Assembly (NCBI GenBank): GCA_017960985.1
Contig: JAGCYD010000021.1
Span: forward strand, 1 to 44,647
Direction: 5' to 3'
DNA length: 44,647 nt
DNA from: Bacteroidaceae bacterium
GTDB taxonomy: Bacteria > Bacteroidota > Bacteroidia > Bacteroidales > Bacteroidaceae
Part shown: piece after piece, positions 33,688-41,581 of the stretch
Position numbering within the stretch: position 1 is the stretch's first letter
How the letters are laid out: every line of letters starts with the position of its first letter
Notes under the pieces: model-generated
The model's database searches: none
Seen by the model: the letters and a program-made list of their open reading frames with translations, nothing else
What the model was told of the DNA's origin: nothing
Position numbers and translations under genes: made by a program

Positions 33688-35123
33688 GCGAATCTCTGGT
33701 GGATATTCTGCTCTCGATGGCAGAGTTCAACTTGAATATCGTACTTTTGGTGCAGATGCTCGGCAAGATGTTGTGCGCAATATACACTGCGATGCTGTCC
33801 GCCCGTACAGCCAAACGAGAACATAAGGTCCGTGAAGCCTCGCTCGATATACCTCTCGACATGAGCTTCTGCCAGACGATAAACACTTTCAAGGAAAGTG
33901 AGAATCTCGCCGTCATCTTCCAGAAAATGAATGACGGGCTCATCCAATCCAGTCATCTGCTTGTATGCTTCATATCGTCCAGGGTTATGTGTAGAACGGC
34001 AGTCAAAGACATATCCGCCACCATTCCCACTTTCATCCTCAGGGATGCCTCGCTTGAAACTGAAACTGAAGATCCTAACCTTTAGTGGAGCATGTTGCAG
34101 ATGCTTTTCTTTTTCTATGTTGTCCTTAAAATTATCAACGATATCCGTAAGGACTTGCCTTAGGTATGAATAGGGACATCCATTGCTGGCTAACAATTTA
34201 CGGAGATTGTCAATGGCGGGTGGGATGCTTTGTAGAAAATGATTTTTGCGTTCGAAATATCCGCGGAATCCGTATGCCCCAAGCACCTGAAGTAGGCGGA
34301 ACAACACAAATAGTGAAAGCCGTTGGCGGAATAAGGCTTCATCCACCTTGATATATTTTCGCAAGGAGTTCAGATATATTTGAATGAGTTCCTCTCGCAG
34401 CGAATCGGGATACTTTGCTGAAGCTTGCCATAAAAACGAGGCTACATCATATTGCACAGCCCCTTTTCTTCCTCCTTGAAAGTCGATGAACCAGGGATTT
34501 CCTTCCTTGTCTAGCATCACATTGCGTGCCTGAAAGTCACGATACAGGAATGCCTGCTCATTGTCAGAAGTCAGATCAGTCGCCATTTGCTGAAAGTCCT
34601 CCTCTAAACGCATTTCATGGAAGTCCACTCCTGTAGCTTTTAGAAAGCAGTATTTGAAATAGTTAAGGTCGAAAAGTACATTCGTGCGGTCCATTTCGGC
34701 CTGAGGATAACATTGGGTGAAGTCGAGGCCCTTTGCTCCGCAAATTTGGATATCAGGCAGAAGGGAAATGGTTCGGCGTAAAAGTTCTTTTTCCTTCTCG
34801 GAATAGTTACCACCTGCCTTTCGCCCTATTTCTAAGGCATCGAATAACGAAGTGGTGCCCAAATCTGTTAGAATGTATCGTGATTCATCTTCACTTGCAA
34901 TCAATACTGTTGGTACAGGAATCTTTTGTGCCGCAAAATGTTTCGCTAAATAGATAAAAGCATGGTTTTCCTCTTTAGAGGTACCGACTACACAAATCAA
35001 ACTTTCCCCCTCGTCATTATAAAGGCGGAAATATTGTCGATTGCTGCCACTGCCCTTGATGGGTTCACATCGTGTAGCATCTTTTCCCGTTAGTTGCCTG
35101 TAAAGTTGCTTCAGCCCGTCCAT
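33684..35123 (-). CDS. AmgK-like amino-sugar kinase fused to the RapZ C-terminal domain
   Basis: A 479-aa two-domain protein. Residues ~1-340 are an aminoglycoside-phosphotransferase-fold kinase: GSGSNRQYFRL loop (24-34), catalytic loop YRDFQARN with D196 and N201, and metal-binding D214 in FIDFQGG. This is the pattern of AmgK, the N-acetylmuramate/N-acetylglucosamine anomeric kinase. Residues ~348-479 match the C-terminal half of RapZ: FSFSFKRGIPED, YVFDCRSTHNPG, MTGLDEPV, FGCTGGQHRSV and the CHRE near the end. In E. coli that half binds glucosamine 6-phosphate. The RapZ P-loop half is missing, replaced by the kinase. The 4-nt overlap with the MurU-like gene supports joint action. Function in sensing is inference. 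Confidence 0.85.
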   Translation of the reverse strand: MDGLKQLYRQLTGKDATRCEPIKGSGSNRQYFRLYNDEGESLICVVGTSKEENHAFIYLAKHFAAQKIPVPTVLIASEDESRYILTDLGTTSLFDALEIGRKAGGNYSEKEKELLRRTISLLPDIQICGAKGLDFTQCYPQAEMDRTNVLFDLNYFKYCFLKATGVDFHEMRLEEDFQQMATDLTSDNEQAFLYRDFQARNVMLDKEGNPWFIDFQGGRKGAVQYDVASFLWQASAKYPDSLREELIQIYLNSLRKYIKVDEALFRQRLSLFVLFRLLQVLGAYGFRGYFERKNHFLQSIPPAIDNLRKLLASNGCPYSYLRQVLTDIVDNFKDNIEKEKHLQHAPLKVRIFSFSFKRGIPEDESGNGGGYVFDCRSTHNPGRYEAYKQMTGLDEPVIHFLEDDGEILTFLESVYRLAEAHVERYIERGFTDLMFSFGCTGGQHRSVYCAQHLAEHLHQKYDIQVELCHREQNIHQRFA

Positions 35124-35144
35124 TGAGTTCTGTTTTCCTGAAGT

Positions 35145-36671
35145 TTATTCCCACTCAATGGTTGCTGGTGGCTTGGAGGAAATGTCGTAACAAACGCGGT
35201 TAACTCCTTTTACCTTATTGATGATGTCGTTCGATACTTTGGCCATGAACTCATAGGGAAGATGCGCCCAATCGGCCGTCATGGCATCACTACTGGTGAC
35301 AGCTCGTAGCGCAATAGGATTCTCGTAGGTGCGTTCATCGCCCATCACGCCAACGCTGCGGACATCGGAAAGTAGTATGGCACCAGCCTGCCATACTTGG
35401 TCATAAAGTCCCCAGTCACGCAGACCTTGTATGAAAATGTCGTCGGCATCCTGAAGTACACGCACTTTCTCTGGTGTGATTGCACCGAGTATTCTCACGG
35501 CAAGTCCTGGACCAGGGAAGGGGTGGCGTGTGATAAGATGCTCTGGCATACCTAACTGCCTACCCACACGGCGAACTTCGTCCTTGAATAACCAGCGCAA
35601 TGGCTCGCAAAGGCTGAGGTGCATTTCCTCGGGTAGACCACCCACATTGTGGTGGCTTTTGATAACCTTACCTGTAATATTCAAGCTCTCAATACGGTCT
35701 GGATAGATAGTACCTTGGGCAAGCCAGCGCGCATCGGTAATTTTCCGTGCTTCAGCATCGAAAACTTCAATAAAGTCCCTGCCGATAATCTTACGCTTCT
35801 TCTCAGGCTCACTTACCCCTTCAAGGTCGGCAAAGAACTTGGCGGAAGCATCAACACCGATAACATTCAGCCCAAGACATTCGTAGTCGCGCATAACATT
35901 CTGAAATTCGTTTTTGCGTAACATACCATGATCCACGAATATACAGGTGAGTTGATGCCCAATGGCGCGGTTGAGCAAAACGGCTGCCACACTGCTGTCC
36001 ACACCGCCAGAGAGTCCAAGTATAACACGGTCAGAACCTATCTGCTGACGAAGTTCGGCTACTGTGGTTTCCACAAAGTTGGCAGGACTCCAATCCTGAT
36101 GCCCTCCACAAATGTCCACCACAAAGTTCTTCAGGAGCAATGTACCCTGTAGCGTATGGAACACTTCAGGATGGAATTGCACACCGAACATCTGGCCATT
36201 ATCTGCCTGGTAGGCTGCAAAACGGACATCGTCGGTGGACGCTATGGCATGATAGCCTTCAGGTAGGGCGGTGATGGTGTCACCATGACTCATCCATACT
36301 TGACTATTTGCTTCAAATCCTTTAAACAAAGGACTGGTGGCATCAATCGTCGTCAAGTTTGCACGGCCATACTCGCGACTACCTGCTGGCTCAACTTTTC
36401 CACCGAGTGTGTGGCTGATAAATTGTGCTCCGTAGCAAATGCCTAACACGGGAATCTTTCCCATAAACTGTGTTAAGTCCACTTTGAAAGCCTCGGGGTC
36501 ATAAACACTATAGGGCGAACCGGCAAGAATGACACCGATAACACTCTCGTCGCCTATGGGAAATTTGTTGTAGGGTAGAATCTCGCAGAAGGTATCCAGT
36601 TCGCGCAACCTGCGTGCAATAAGTTGCGTGGTTTGTGAACCGAAGTCGAGAATAATAATTTTTTCCTGCAT
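35145..36671 (-). CDS. guaA: GMP synthase (glutamine-hydrolysing)
   Basis: Converts XMP to GMP using glutamine and ATP. The N-terminal class I amidotransferase has the nucleophile Cys in GICYGAQF and the His/Glu pair in FGVQFHPEV. The central ATP-pyrophosphatase shows [10 protein letters not shown]. The C-terminal dimerisation domain ends [15 protein letters not shown], the canonical GuaA end. The 508-aa length is normal. It lies 12 nt after folB and 21 nt before the kinase-RapZ gene in one operon. No guanine riboswitch-like structure is evident upstream. Confidence 0.97.
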   Translation of the reverse strand: MQEKIIILDFGSQTTQLIARRLRELDTFCEILPYNKFPIGDESVIGVILAGSPYSVYDPEAFKVDLTQFMGKIPVLGICYGAQFISHTLGGKVEPAGSREYGRANLTTIDATSPLFKGFEANSQVWMSHGDTITALPEGYHAIASTDDVRFAAYQADNGQMFGVQFHPEVFHTLQGTLLLKNFVVDICGGHQDWSPANFVETTVAELRQQIGSDRVILGLSGGVDSSVAAVLLNRAIGHQLTCIFVDHGMLRKNEFQNVMRDYECLGLNVIGVDASAKFFADLEGVSEPEKKRKIIGRDFIEVFDAEARKITDARWLAQGTIYPDRIESLNITGKVIKSHHNVGGLPEEMHLSLCEPLRWLFKDEVRRVGRQLGMPEHLITRHPFPGPGLAVRILGAITPEKVRVLQDADDIFIQGLRDWGLYDQVWQAGAILLSDVRSVGVMGDERTYENPIALRAVTSSDAMTADWAHLPYEFMAKVSNDIINKVKGVNRVCYDISSKPPATIEWE

Positions 36672-36683
36672 GTTGTAGTAGTA

Positions 36684-37040
36684 TTATGTGTTCAGGAGAG
36701 TAAATTCTACCCCAGCACCCTTGCAAGCCAGTCCTAAAGGAGGATTTTGCTTGGTAATCCTAACCGTGATTGTTGTGATGGCGGGGTAGAGAAATAGTAT
36801 TTTTTTTGCAATTCTGCCAGCAGCATGCTCCAGCAGTTTGCTGGGGATAGCCATTTCCGTCTGTACAACTTTTGCGATATCAGCATAATTTATAGTGTCG
36901 TCCAGATTGTCTGACTCGATAGCTATGGGGTCGGGGAGCTCAACTTCAACAGAAACAATGAAATCTCCCCCAACGGATTGTTCTTGGGGCATTACGCCAT
37001 GGTGGGCGTAGATGCGGATATCATGGATAAAAATTTTCAA
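36684..37040 (-). CDS. folB: Dihydroneopterin aldolase (TTG start)
   Basis: Cleaves dihydroneopterin in folate synthesis. The 118-aa product begins KIFIHDIRIYAHHGV after the initiator and includes NYADIAKVV and LLEHAAGRIAKKI, the usual FolB blocks with the catalytic Lys/Glu region. No ATG fits. The only upstream ATG in frame lies deep in the preceding gene and would add an Arg-rich, unrelated leader. TTG at 37040 overlaps the upstream stop codon by 2 nt and gives exactly the family length, so translational coupling to the NrdJ-like gene is likely. Confidence 0.88.
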   Translation of the reverse strand: MKIFIHDIRIYAHHGVMPQEQSVGGDFIVSVEVELPDPIAIESDNLDDTINYADIAKVVQTEMAIPSKLLEHAAGRIAKKILFLYPAITTITVRITKQNPPLGLACKGAGVEFTLLNT

Positions 37041-37537
37041 CTTTCTTGTTCTTCTTCGTCTCCTCCGGGGAGGTATTTCTTTAGGGCACGCACAACACCG
37101 GCCTTCCAAGTATTGATGCTTTCATCTTCAAGCGAAAGGGAACTGACAAGGCGTACGACATTCTCAAGGGGCATACGATAGCGAAGCACACCACTGATAA
37201 GTTTAGCGTAGTTCCAGTATTCTTTGTTGAATTTCTCGCTGAGCCCCTCAACGGTAATCTTGTAGCCACGCTTGTTCTCAAACTGGAAGTCGTAACGCTT
37301 TCCTGTGGGGGTGATGGCCTTGACGATTCTACCGCGACTGACACTCTTGGGAATCATGATACCCTCATCGTCATCCATCAGTCCAGTGAATATTTCATAG
37401 GGTCTTCCATCGAGCAAGCCGACAAAGGCCACCCACTTCTCCTTATTGTTCTGGAAGCGTACTACATCACATTCTAAGACCTCAGGTCGCACCTCTACAA
37501 CTTCGGATTGTGTTTCTGTGTTGTTTATCTGTTCCAT
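37037..37537 (-). CDS. Stand-alone NrdJ-type (TSCPD) C-terminal domain of ribonucleotide reductase
   Basis: A 166-aa protein that matches, from memory, only the C-terminal region of adenosylcobalamin-dependent (class II) ribonucleotide reductases. Recognisable stretches are DVVRFQNNKEKWVAFVGLL, GRPYEIFTGL, NKRGYKITVEGLSEKFN and LISGVLRYRMPLENVVRLV. The catalytic barrel is absent, and the terminal zinc-finger CxxC tail is also missing; it ends YLPGGDEEEQES instead. It could be an accessory or regulatory subunit, or a domain split from a full enzyme elsewhere. The ATG at 37537 is chosen because a longer start would include the -7 element. It heads the operon with folB and guaA. Confidence 0.75.
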   Translation of the reverse strand: MEQINNTETQSEVVEVRPEVLECDVVRFQNNKEKWVAFVGLLDGRPYEIFTGLMDDDEGIMIPKSVSRGRIVKAITPTGKRYDFQFENKRGYKITVEGLSEKFNKEYWNYAKLISGVLRYRMPLENVVRLVSSLSLEDESINTWKAGVVRALKKYLPGGDEEEQES

Positions 37538-37556
37538 GTTGTTTTGATAACGAACA

Positions 37557-37588
37557 CAAATATACAATTCTTTGCCGATGTACCCAAA
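37557..37588 (-). promoter_or_regulatory. Promoter of the NrdJ-like/folB/guaA/kinase-RapZ/murU-like operon
   Basis: On the minus strand, TTTG (37585-37588) and TATATTTG (37557-37564) are 20 nt apart. The ATG at 37537 follows 19 nt after the -7 element. No other promoter is seen within the five-gene run. Confidence 0.7.
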
Positions 37589-37603
37589 TATAAGAACGGG
37601 AAT

Positions 37604-37634
37604 TTTGCGGTCTCGGTGGGAAATGCTAATTTTG
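37604..37634 (+). promoter_or_regulatory. Promoter of the nitroreductase gene
   Basis: TTTG (37604-37607) and TAATTTTG (37627-37634) are 19 nt apart, 22 nt before the ATG at 37657. It is back-to-back with the divergent operon promoter, only 15 nt between the two -33 elements. Confidence 0.7.
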
Positions 37635-37656
37635 TGGAAACGAAAACAAAAAGATT

Positions 37657-38406
37657 ATGACTTTAATAGATTCAATAAAGACACGGCGCAGCATCCGTAG
37701 ATACAGTGATAAGGAAGTGACGGACAGTTTGCTGAACGAATTACTGGACTTATCTGCAAGGACACAGACGATGGGCAATTTGCAACTCTATAGTGTGGTG
37801 GTGACGCGTGATAAAGAAATGAAGCAAAAACTTGCACCAGCTCACTTCAATCAGCCAATGGTAACTGGGGCTCCCGTGATGCTTACCATTTGTGCCGATT
37901 GGAATCGCACAACTCGATGGTGTCAGGAACGGAATGCTCAACCCGGGTACGACAATTTATTGAGTTTTCTTAATGCAGCAAGCGATGCGTTGCTGTATGC
38001 ACAGACTTTCTGCAATCTGGCAGAAGAAAGAGGTTTGGGTGTTTGCTATTTGGGCACTACACTATATAACCCCGATGCAATCATTGATACTCTGAAGTTA
38101 CCTCGTTTGGTAATGCCCATAGCCACATTGACAGTGGGATGGCCCGACGAACAACCTGCATTGAATGATAGGTTGCCACTGGCTTCATTTTTGCATAAAG
38201 AAACTTATCGGGATTATTCAGTGAAGGATATTAATCTTTACTATAACCTCAAGGAAAGTTTGATTGAAAATCAGGAATTTGTAAGAATAAATAAAAAGGA
38301 GAATCTGGCACAAGTTTATACGGATTGTCGCTATACTAGTACTGACAATGAAGCGATATCAAAAACGCTTCTTGCAGCACTTTGTCGACAAGGTTTCTTG
38401 GATTGA
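37657..38406 (+). CDS. Nitroreductase family flavoprotein (NfsA-like)
   Basis: A 249-aa FMN-dependent oxidoreductase. The FMN-binding KTRRSIRRYSDKEV lies at residues 8-21, and GLGVCYLGTTLYNP and ATLTVGWPDEQPA in the second half fit the NfsA/FRP branch (NADPH-linked nitro- and quinone reductases). The C-terminal ~70 residues, which extend across the partner in the dimer, are present. The physiological substrate is unknown. The gene has its own promoter and ends 1 nt from the convergent dnaA stop, with no terminator between them. Confidence 0.87.
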   Translation: MTLIDSIKTRRSIRRYSDKEVTDSLLNELLDLSARTQTMGNLQLYSVVVTRDKEMKQKLAPAHFNQPMVTGAPVMLTICADWNRTTRWCQERNAQPGYDNLLSFLNAASDALLYAQTFCNLAEERGLGVCYLGTTLYNPDAIIDTLKLPRLVMPIATLTVGWPDEQPALNDRLPLASFLHKETYRDYSVKDINLYYNLKESLIENQEFVRINKKENLAQVYTDCRYTSTDNEAISKTLLAALCRQGFLD

Positions 38407-38407
38407 T

Positions 38408-39823
38408 TTATTTTCTCCGTTTCAGGGCGGTTTCCAGTTCGGTTATATGGCGGGCAAATTCCTTATCCGTTGAAATACGGTCACGAATTTGTCCGATGGC
38501 ATGGAGTACAGTGGCATGGTTGCGACCTCCAATAAGTAATCCTATGCGACTGGCAGTCATTTTAGTGTGCTTTTGTGCCAGATACATGGCTGTCTGTCGT
38601 ACTGTGACTATATTGGCCTTCCTGCTTTTAGAGAAGACTTCTTCTTGAGTTACCCCCCAGTGTAGGCAGGCTTCCTCAATGATGCGTTCAATCGTAATGG
38701 GAGTTGCTTGGAACTTAATGGCTCGTTTTACGATTTGTTCTGCCATCAAAAGGTCTATATCGCGACTATAAACCACAGACGAGGCCATGAGCGAATTTAC
38801 GATACCCTCTAAGTCGCGGATGCTGTTGTTTACATTAGTCGCAATGTATTCTACAACATCTTCTGGTATAGAGAGCCCGTCGTGGCGTATCTTGTTTTCC
38901 AGTATCTTACGGCAAAGTTCCTGATTGGGACGCTCGAGTTCTGCCATCAGTCCCCATTTGAAGCGTGTCAACAGACGCTCTTCCATGCCTTTCATCGAGG
39001 CAGGGTCGCGGTCACTGGTCAAGATAATCTGCTTGCCATTCATCTTCAAGTGGTTAAATATGTGAAAGAAGGCAAGTTGAGTCTTTTCCTGCCCAGCCAA
39101 TTCCTGTATGTCATCGACAATCAGCGTGTCAATAGTCTGATAGAAATTGATGAAATCATTAAAACTATTGTTGCGAATACTATCGGTGTATTGCACGGTA
39201 AATTGATGCGCTCCTACATATAGAACACGCATCTTAGGGTGCAACTCTTTTAGTTTAGTGCCAATGGCATTGACAAGATGTGTCTTGCCCACACCAGATG
39301 CTCCGAAGATAAATAAGGGGTTGAATGTCGTTTGCTTGGGATTCTCCGCAATGGCCTGACCAATAGAACGGGGGAGTTTGTTGCTTTCTCCTTCGATGAA
39401 GTTCTCAAAACGATATTCAGCATTCAGATTTGAATCGAGTTCTGCAGGCTGTATCTTACTGCGGCCAGTAGGAAGGAAAACGCCGTCCTTACTCAATCGC
39501 TGTGACTCTACGGCTGTTGGGGTTGTATCGACATCAGTTGCAATGTTATTGGTACTATCAGTCAGAATTCGATACATGATGTGGATGTCCTTACCAAAGG
39601 TTTTCCATACCACACTATACATCAATTTCTTGAATTGTCCATCGAGAATCTCAAAGAAGTAATTTGATGGCACGCTCAGCAGCAACTCTTTTTGCTCACG
39701 GTTGAATGAAACAAACTGGATAGGCATGAACCATGTACGGTAGTCCTGCTTATTTACAACATTGACCTCGATGATCTCGAGGCAACGCTTCCATTGCTTC
39801 ATTCCTGCTGTTTCGGTCGCCAT
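38408..39823 (-). CDS. dnaA: Chromosomal replication initiator DnaA
   Basis: Binds DnaA boxes and opens the origin. Four-domain layout in 471 aa: N-terminal helicase-interaction domain (MKQWKRCLEIIEVNV), a variable linker (~90-140), the AAA+ domain with Walker A GASGVGKTHL, Walker B TLIVDDIQ and sensor TSDRDPASMKGM, and the C-terminal DNA-binding domain with the signature IGLLIGGRNHATVLHAIGQI. It is the last gene of an amidase-mlaD-dnaA run, 8 nt after mlaD. No DnaA-box cluster or AT-rich unwinding region lies beside it, so oriC is probably elsewhere. Confidence 0.96.
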   Translation of the reverse strand: MATETAGMKQWKRCLEIIEVNVVNKQDYRTWFMPIQFVSFNREQKELLLSVPSNYFFEILDGQFKKLMYSVVWKTFGKDIHIMYRILTDSTNNIATDVDTTPTAVESQRLSKDGVFLPTGRSKIQPAELDSNLNAEYRFENFIEGESNKLPRSIGQAIAENPKQTTFNPLFIFGASGVGKTHLVNAIGTKLKELHPKMRVLYVGAHQFTVQYTDSIRNNSFNDFINFYQTIDTLIVDDIQELAGQEKTQLAFFHIFNHLKMNGKQIILTSDRDPASMKGMEERLLTRFKWGLMAELERPNQELCRKILENKIRHDGLSIPEDVVEYIATNVNNSIRDLEGIVNSLMASSVVYSRDIDLLMAEQIVKRAIKFQATPITIERIIEEACLHWGVTQEEVFSKSRKANIVTVRQTAMYLAQKHTKMTASRIGLLIGGRNHATVLHAIGQIRDRISTDKEFARHITELETALKRRK

Positions 39824-39831
39824 CTTCGTGC

Positions 39832-40716
39832 CTACTTAGCTTTCTTGCCAATTAAAGAGAAGTGAACATATCGGTGCGGGTTTTCCTTTAAGTCCTGCAA
39901 CAGATATGTCGCACTATTAACAGTGGTGTTCAAGTTGCCATAGAGCGAAGTGTCATTGAGTAATAGTCCAAGACTCCCGTCAGTACTATTCAGTTTGTCC
40001 GTGGCCGCTTGTACATTATCCATCGTCTTATCCACCTTGTTTAGGGTGGTTTGTATGTCTAGCTTATTTAAGTTGTCTGTTAGAGCGATAGCATTCTCGC
40101 CAACTTTGTTAAAGGTGGTGGTCATTTGTGGAATTTGGTTACTCAACAAGCCGTTCAATTGTTGTGAACTTTGATTCAAACTTGCGGTAATCTGTTCTGC
40201 GTTCTGTAGGATTTGGGGCAAATTAGGACTATTTGCCAGTGTGTTAAGTGTAAGAATGAGGGAATCTACATGAGCCAGCACTTGTTCCACCTGTGGCATT
40301 ACATTGGCGGCAGCCTCCATCAGTCCATTGGCAGCATTGCCCACAATAGTGTCGCCTGGCATAAAACGGTCTGCAGGATTGGCACCCATCGTCAGGTTCA
40401 GTGTACAACCGCCTAACATACCTTCGTCCAAAGCAGCAATAGTTCCATGCGGAATCTTCACATTGCGATTAACGCTGATTTCCACAATGACATTCCCTGG
40501 CCTGTTGTAGTCGTAGGAAACATTGCTGACAATTCCGATATTGAAACCATCGGCATACACCGTACTGCTTTTTGCCAGTGCTTTAGCATCTTTGAACGAG
40601 ATATAGTAGTTGTCATTGGTGTTGAACAATTTCATTCCTTTTAGAAATTTCATACCAAAAAACAGCAACACCAATGCTATAATACCCGTTAGTCCTATTT
40701 TGATTTCACGCTTCAT
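39832..40716 (-). CDS. MlaD/MCE family lipid-transport protein
   Basis: A 294-aa inner-membrane-anchored periplasmic protein. One N-terminal helix (about residues 8-24, LTGIIALVLLFFGM) is followed by an MCE domain (~38-115, with FNIGIVSNVSY and PGNVIVEISVNRNVKIP). The rest is mostly helical with repeated hydrophobic positions, compatible with a hexameric lipid tunnel as in MlaD/PqiB-type systems. The MlaE and MlaF partners are not in the window. It sits between the amidase and dnaA, with gaps of 27 and 8 nt. Confidence 0.87.
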   Translation of the reverse strand: MKREIKIGLTGIIALVLLFFGMKFLKGMKLFNTNDNYYISFKDAKALAKSSTVYADGFNIGIVSNVSYDYNRPGNVIVEISVNRNVKIPHGTIAALDEGMLGGCTLNLTMGANPADRFMPGDTIVGNAANGLMEAAANVMPQVEQVLAHVDSLILTLNTLANSPNLPQILQNAEQITASLNQSSQQLNGLLSNQIPQMTTTFNKVGENAIALTDNLNKLDIQTTLNKVDKTMDNVQAATDKLNSTDGSLGLLLNDTSLYGNLNTTVNSATYLLQDLKENPHRYVHFSLIGKKAK

Positions 40717-40743
40717 ATCTTAGATATTCTCTAATCCCTAATC

Positions 40744-41502
40744 CTAATTCTTGTAATAATTCTTGAAAGCATTGAATATGCTTCGACTCATTTTAGCCAC
40801 ACCGTCTGCTGTGTTCAGGAATGCCTCCTCGCTTCGATTGTTGATATATCCCAATTCCACGAGTACGCCTGGCATCGAGGTGTTCCTTAACACAAGCAAC
40901 CCAGCTTGATGAACACCGCGGTTGGCACGCCCAGCATAGGTGGTAAATTGGTCTTGTATGAGTCCAGCAAACTGAACGCTTTGTTTCATATGCGTGTCCT
41001 GCATCAATTCGAATATGATGTAACTTTCACTCGACTTGGGGTCGAAGCCTTCATAGCGTTCTTCGTAATTGCTTTCCAGCGTAATAACGGAGTTCTCTCG
41101 CATGGCCACGGCTAAATTGGCTGCAGCGTTGTGCATACCCAAGGTGTAGGTCTCAGTTCCGTGGGCAGCAGTTCCGGCGCGTCCTGCGGCTGTACTGTTT
41201 GTGTGTATGCTGATAAACAGGTCGGCCTTGTTACGATTGGCAATACAGGCTCGTTCATCCAGTTCTACGAACACATCCGTCTTGCGCGTATAGACGACCT
41301 TTACATCGGGGCAATTTTGTTCTACCAGTTTGCCAAAGGCAAGTGCCACATTTAGATTGATGTCTTTTTCTTTCGATGTCAGCCCTAAAGCCCCAGCGTC
41401 TTTACCTCCGTGTCCTGCGTCTATCACAAGCGTAAAGGCGTTTGCTCCCTGCAAAACAAACAGGCAGATAAACGACAGGATATAAAGGGCTTTCTTATTC
41501 AT
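40744..41502 (-). CDS. N-acetylmuramoyl-L-alanine amidase (AmiC-like)
   Basis: Zinc-dependent amidase_3 hydrolase cutting stem peptides from peptidoglycan in the periplasm. The 252-aa protein has a signal peptide (~1-22, FVLQGANAF). The first zinc His is H31 in VIDAGHGGKDAG, the second is in LFISIHTNS, and the catalytic Glu is in PGVLVELGYINN. The ATG at 41502 is chosen because the longer frame to 41556 would span the -7 element. It leads the amidase-mlaD-dnaA run. Family members act in daughter-cell separation. Confidence 0.92.
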   Translation of the reverse strand: MNKKALYILSFICLFVLQGANAFTLVIDAGHGGKDAGALGLTSKEKDINLNVALAFGKLVEQNCPDVKVVYTRKTDVFVELDERACIANRNKADLFISIHTNSTAAGRAGTAAHGTETYTLGMHNAAANLAVAMRENSVITLESNYEERYEGFDPKSSESYIIFELMQDTHMKQSVQFAGLIQDQFTTYAGRANRGVHQAGLLVLRNTSMPGVLVELGYINNRSEEAFLNTADGVAKMSRSIFNAFKNYYKN

Positions 41503-41519
41503 GCATACAATATTTCGTG

Positions 41520-41550
41520 CAAATTTACACAAAAAAGACGAATAGGCAAA
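41520..41550 (-). promoter_or_regulatory. Promoter of the amidase-mlaD-dnaA run
   Basis: On the minus strand, TTTG (41547-41550) and TAAATTTG (41520-41527) are 19 nt apart. The amidase ATG follows 17 nt after the -7 element. It is the only clear promoter I see upstream of dnaA. Confidence 0.7.
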
Positions 41551-41581
41551 GCACAAAGGGAAACATTTTGAGTCCCAATGC

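Noticed and set aside
36684-37109. folB starting at the in-frame ATG at 37109
   Set aside because: This adds 23 residues of Arg-rich sequence from within the upstream gene. TTG at 37040 gives the family length and overlaps the upstream stop.
38408-39831. oriC beside dnaA
   Set aside because: The flanks are only 1 and 8 nt. No cluster of TTATNCACA boxes or AT-rich unwinding region is visible. Single TTATCCACA-like matches, for example near 28804, lie inside coding sequence.
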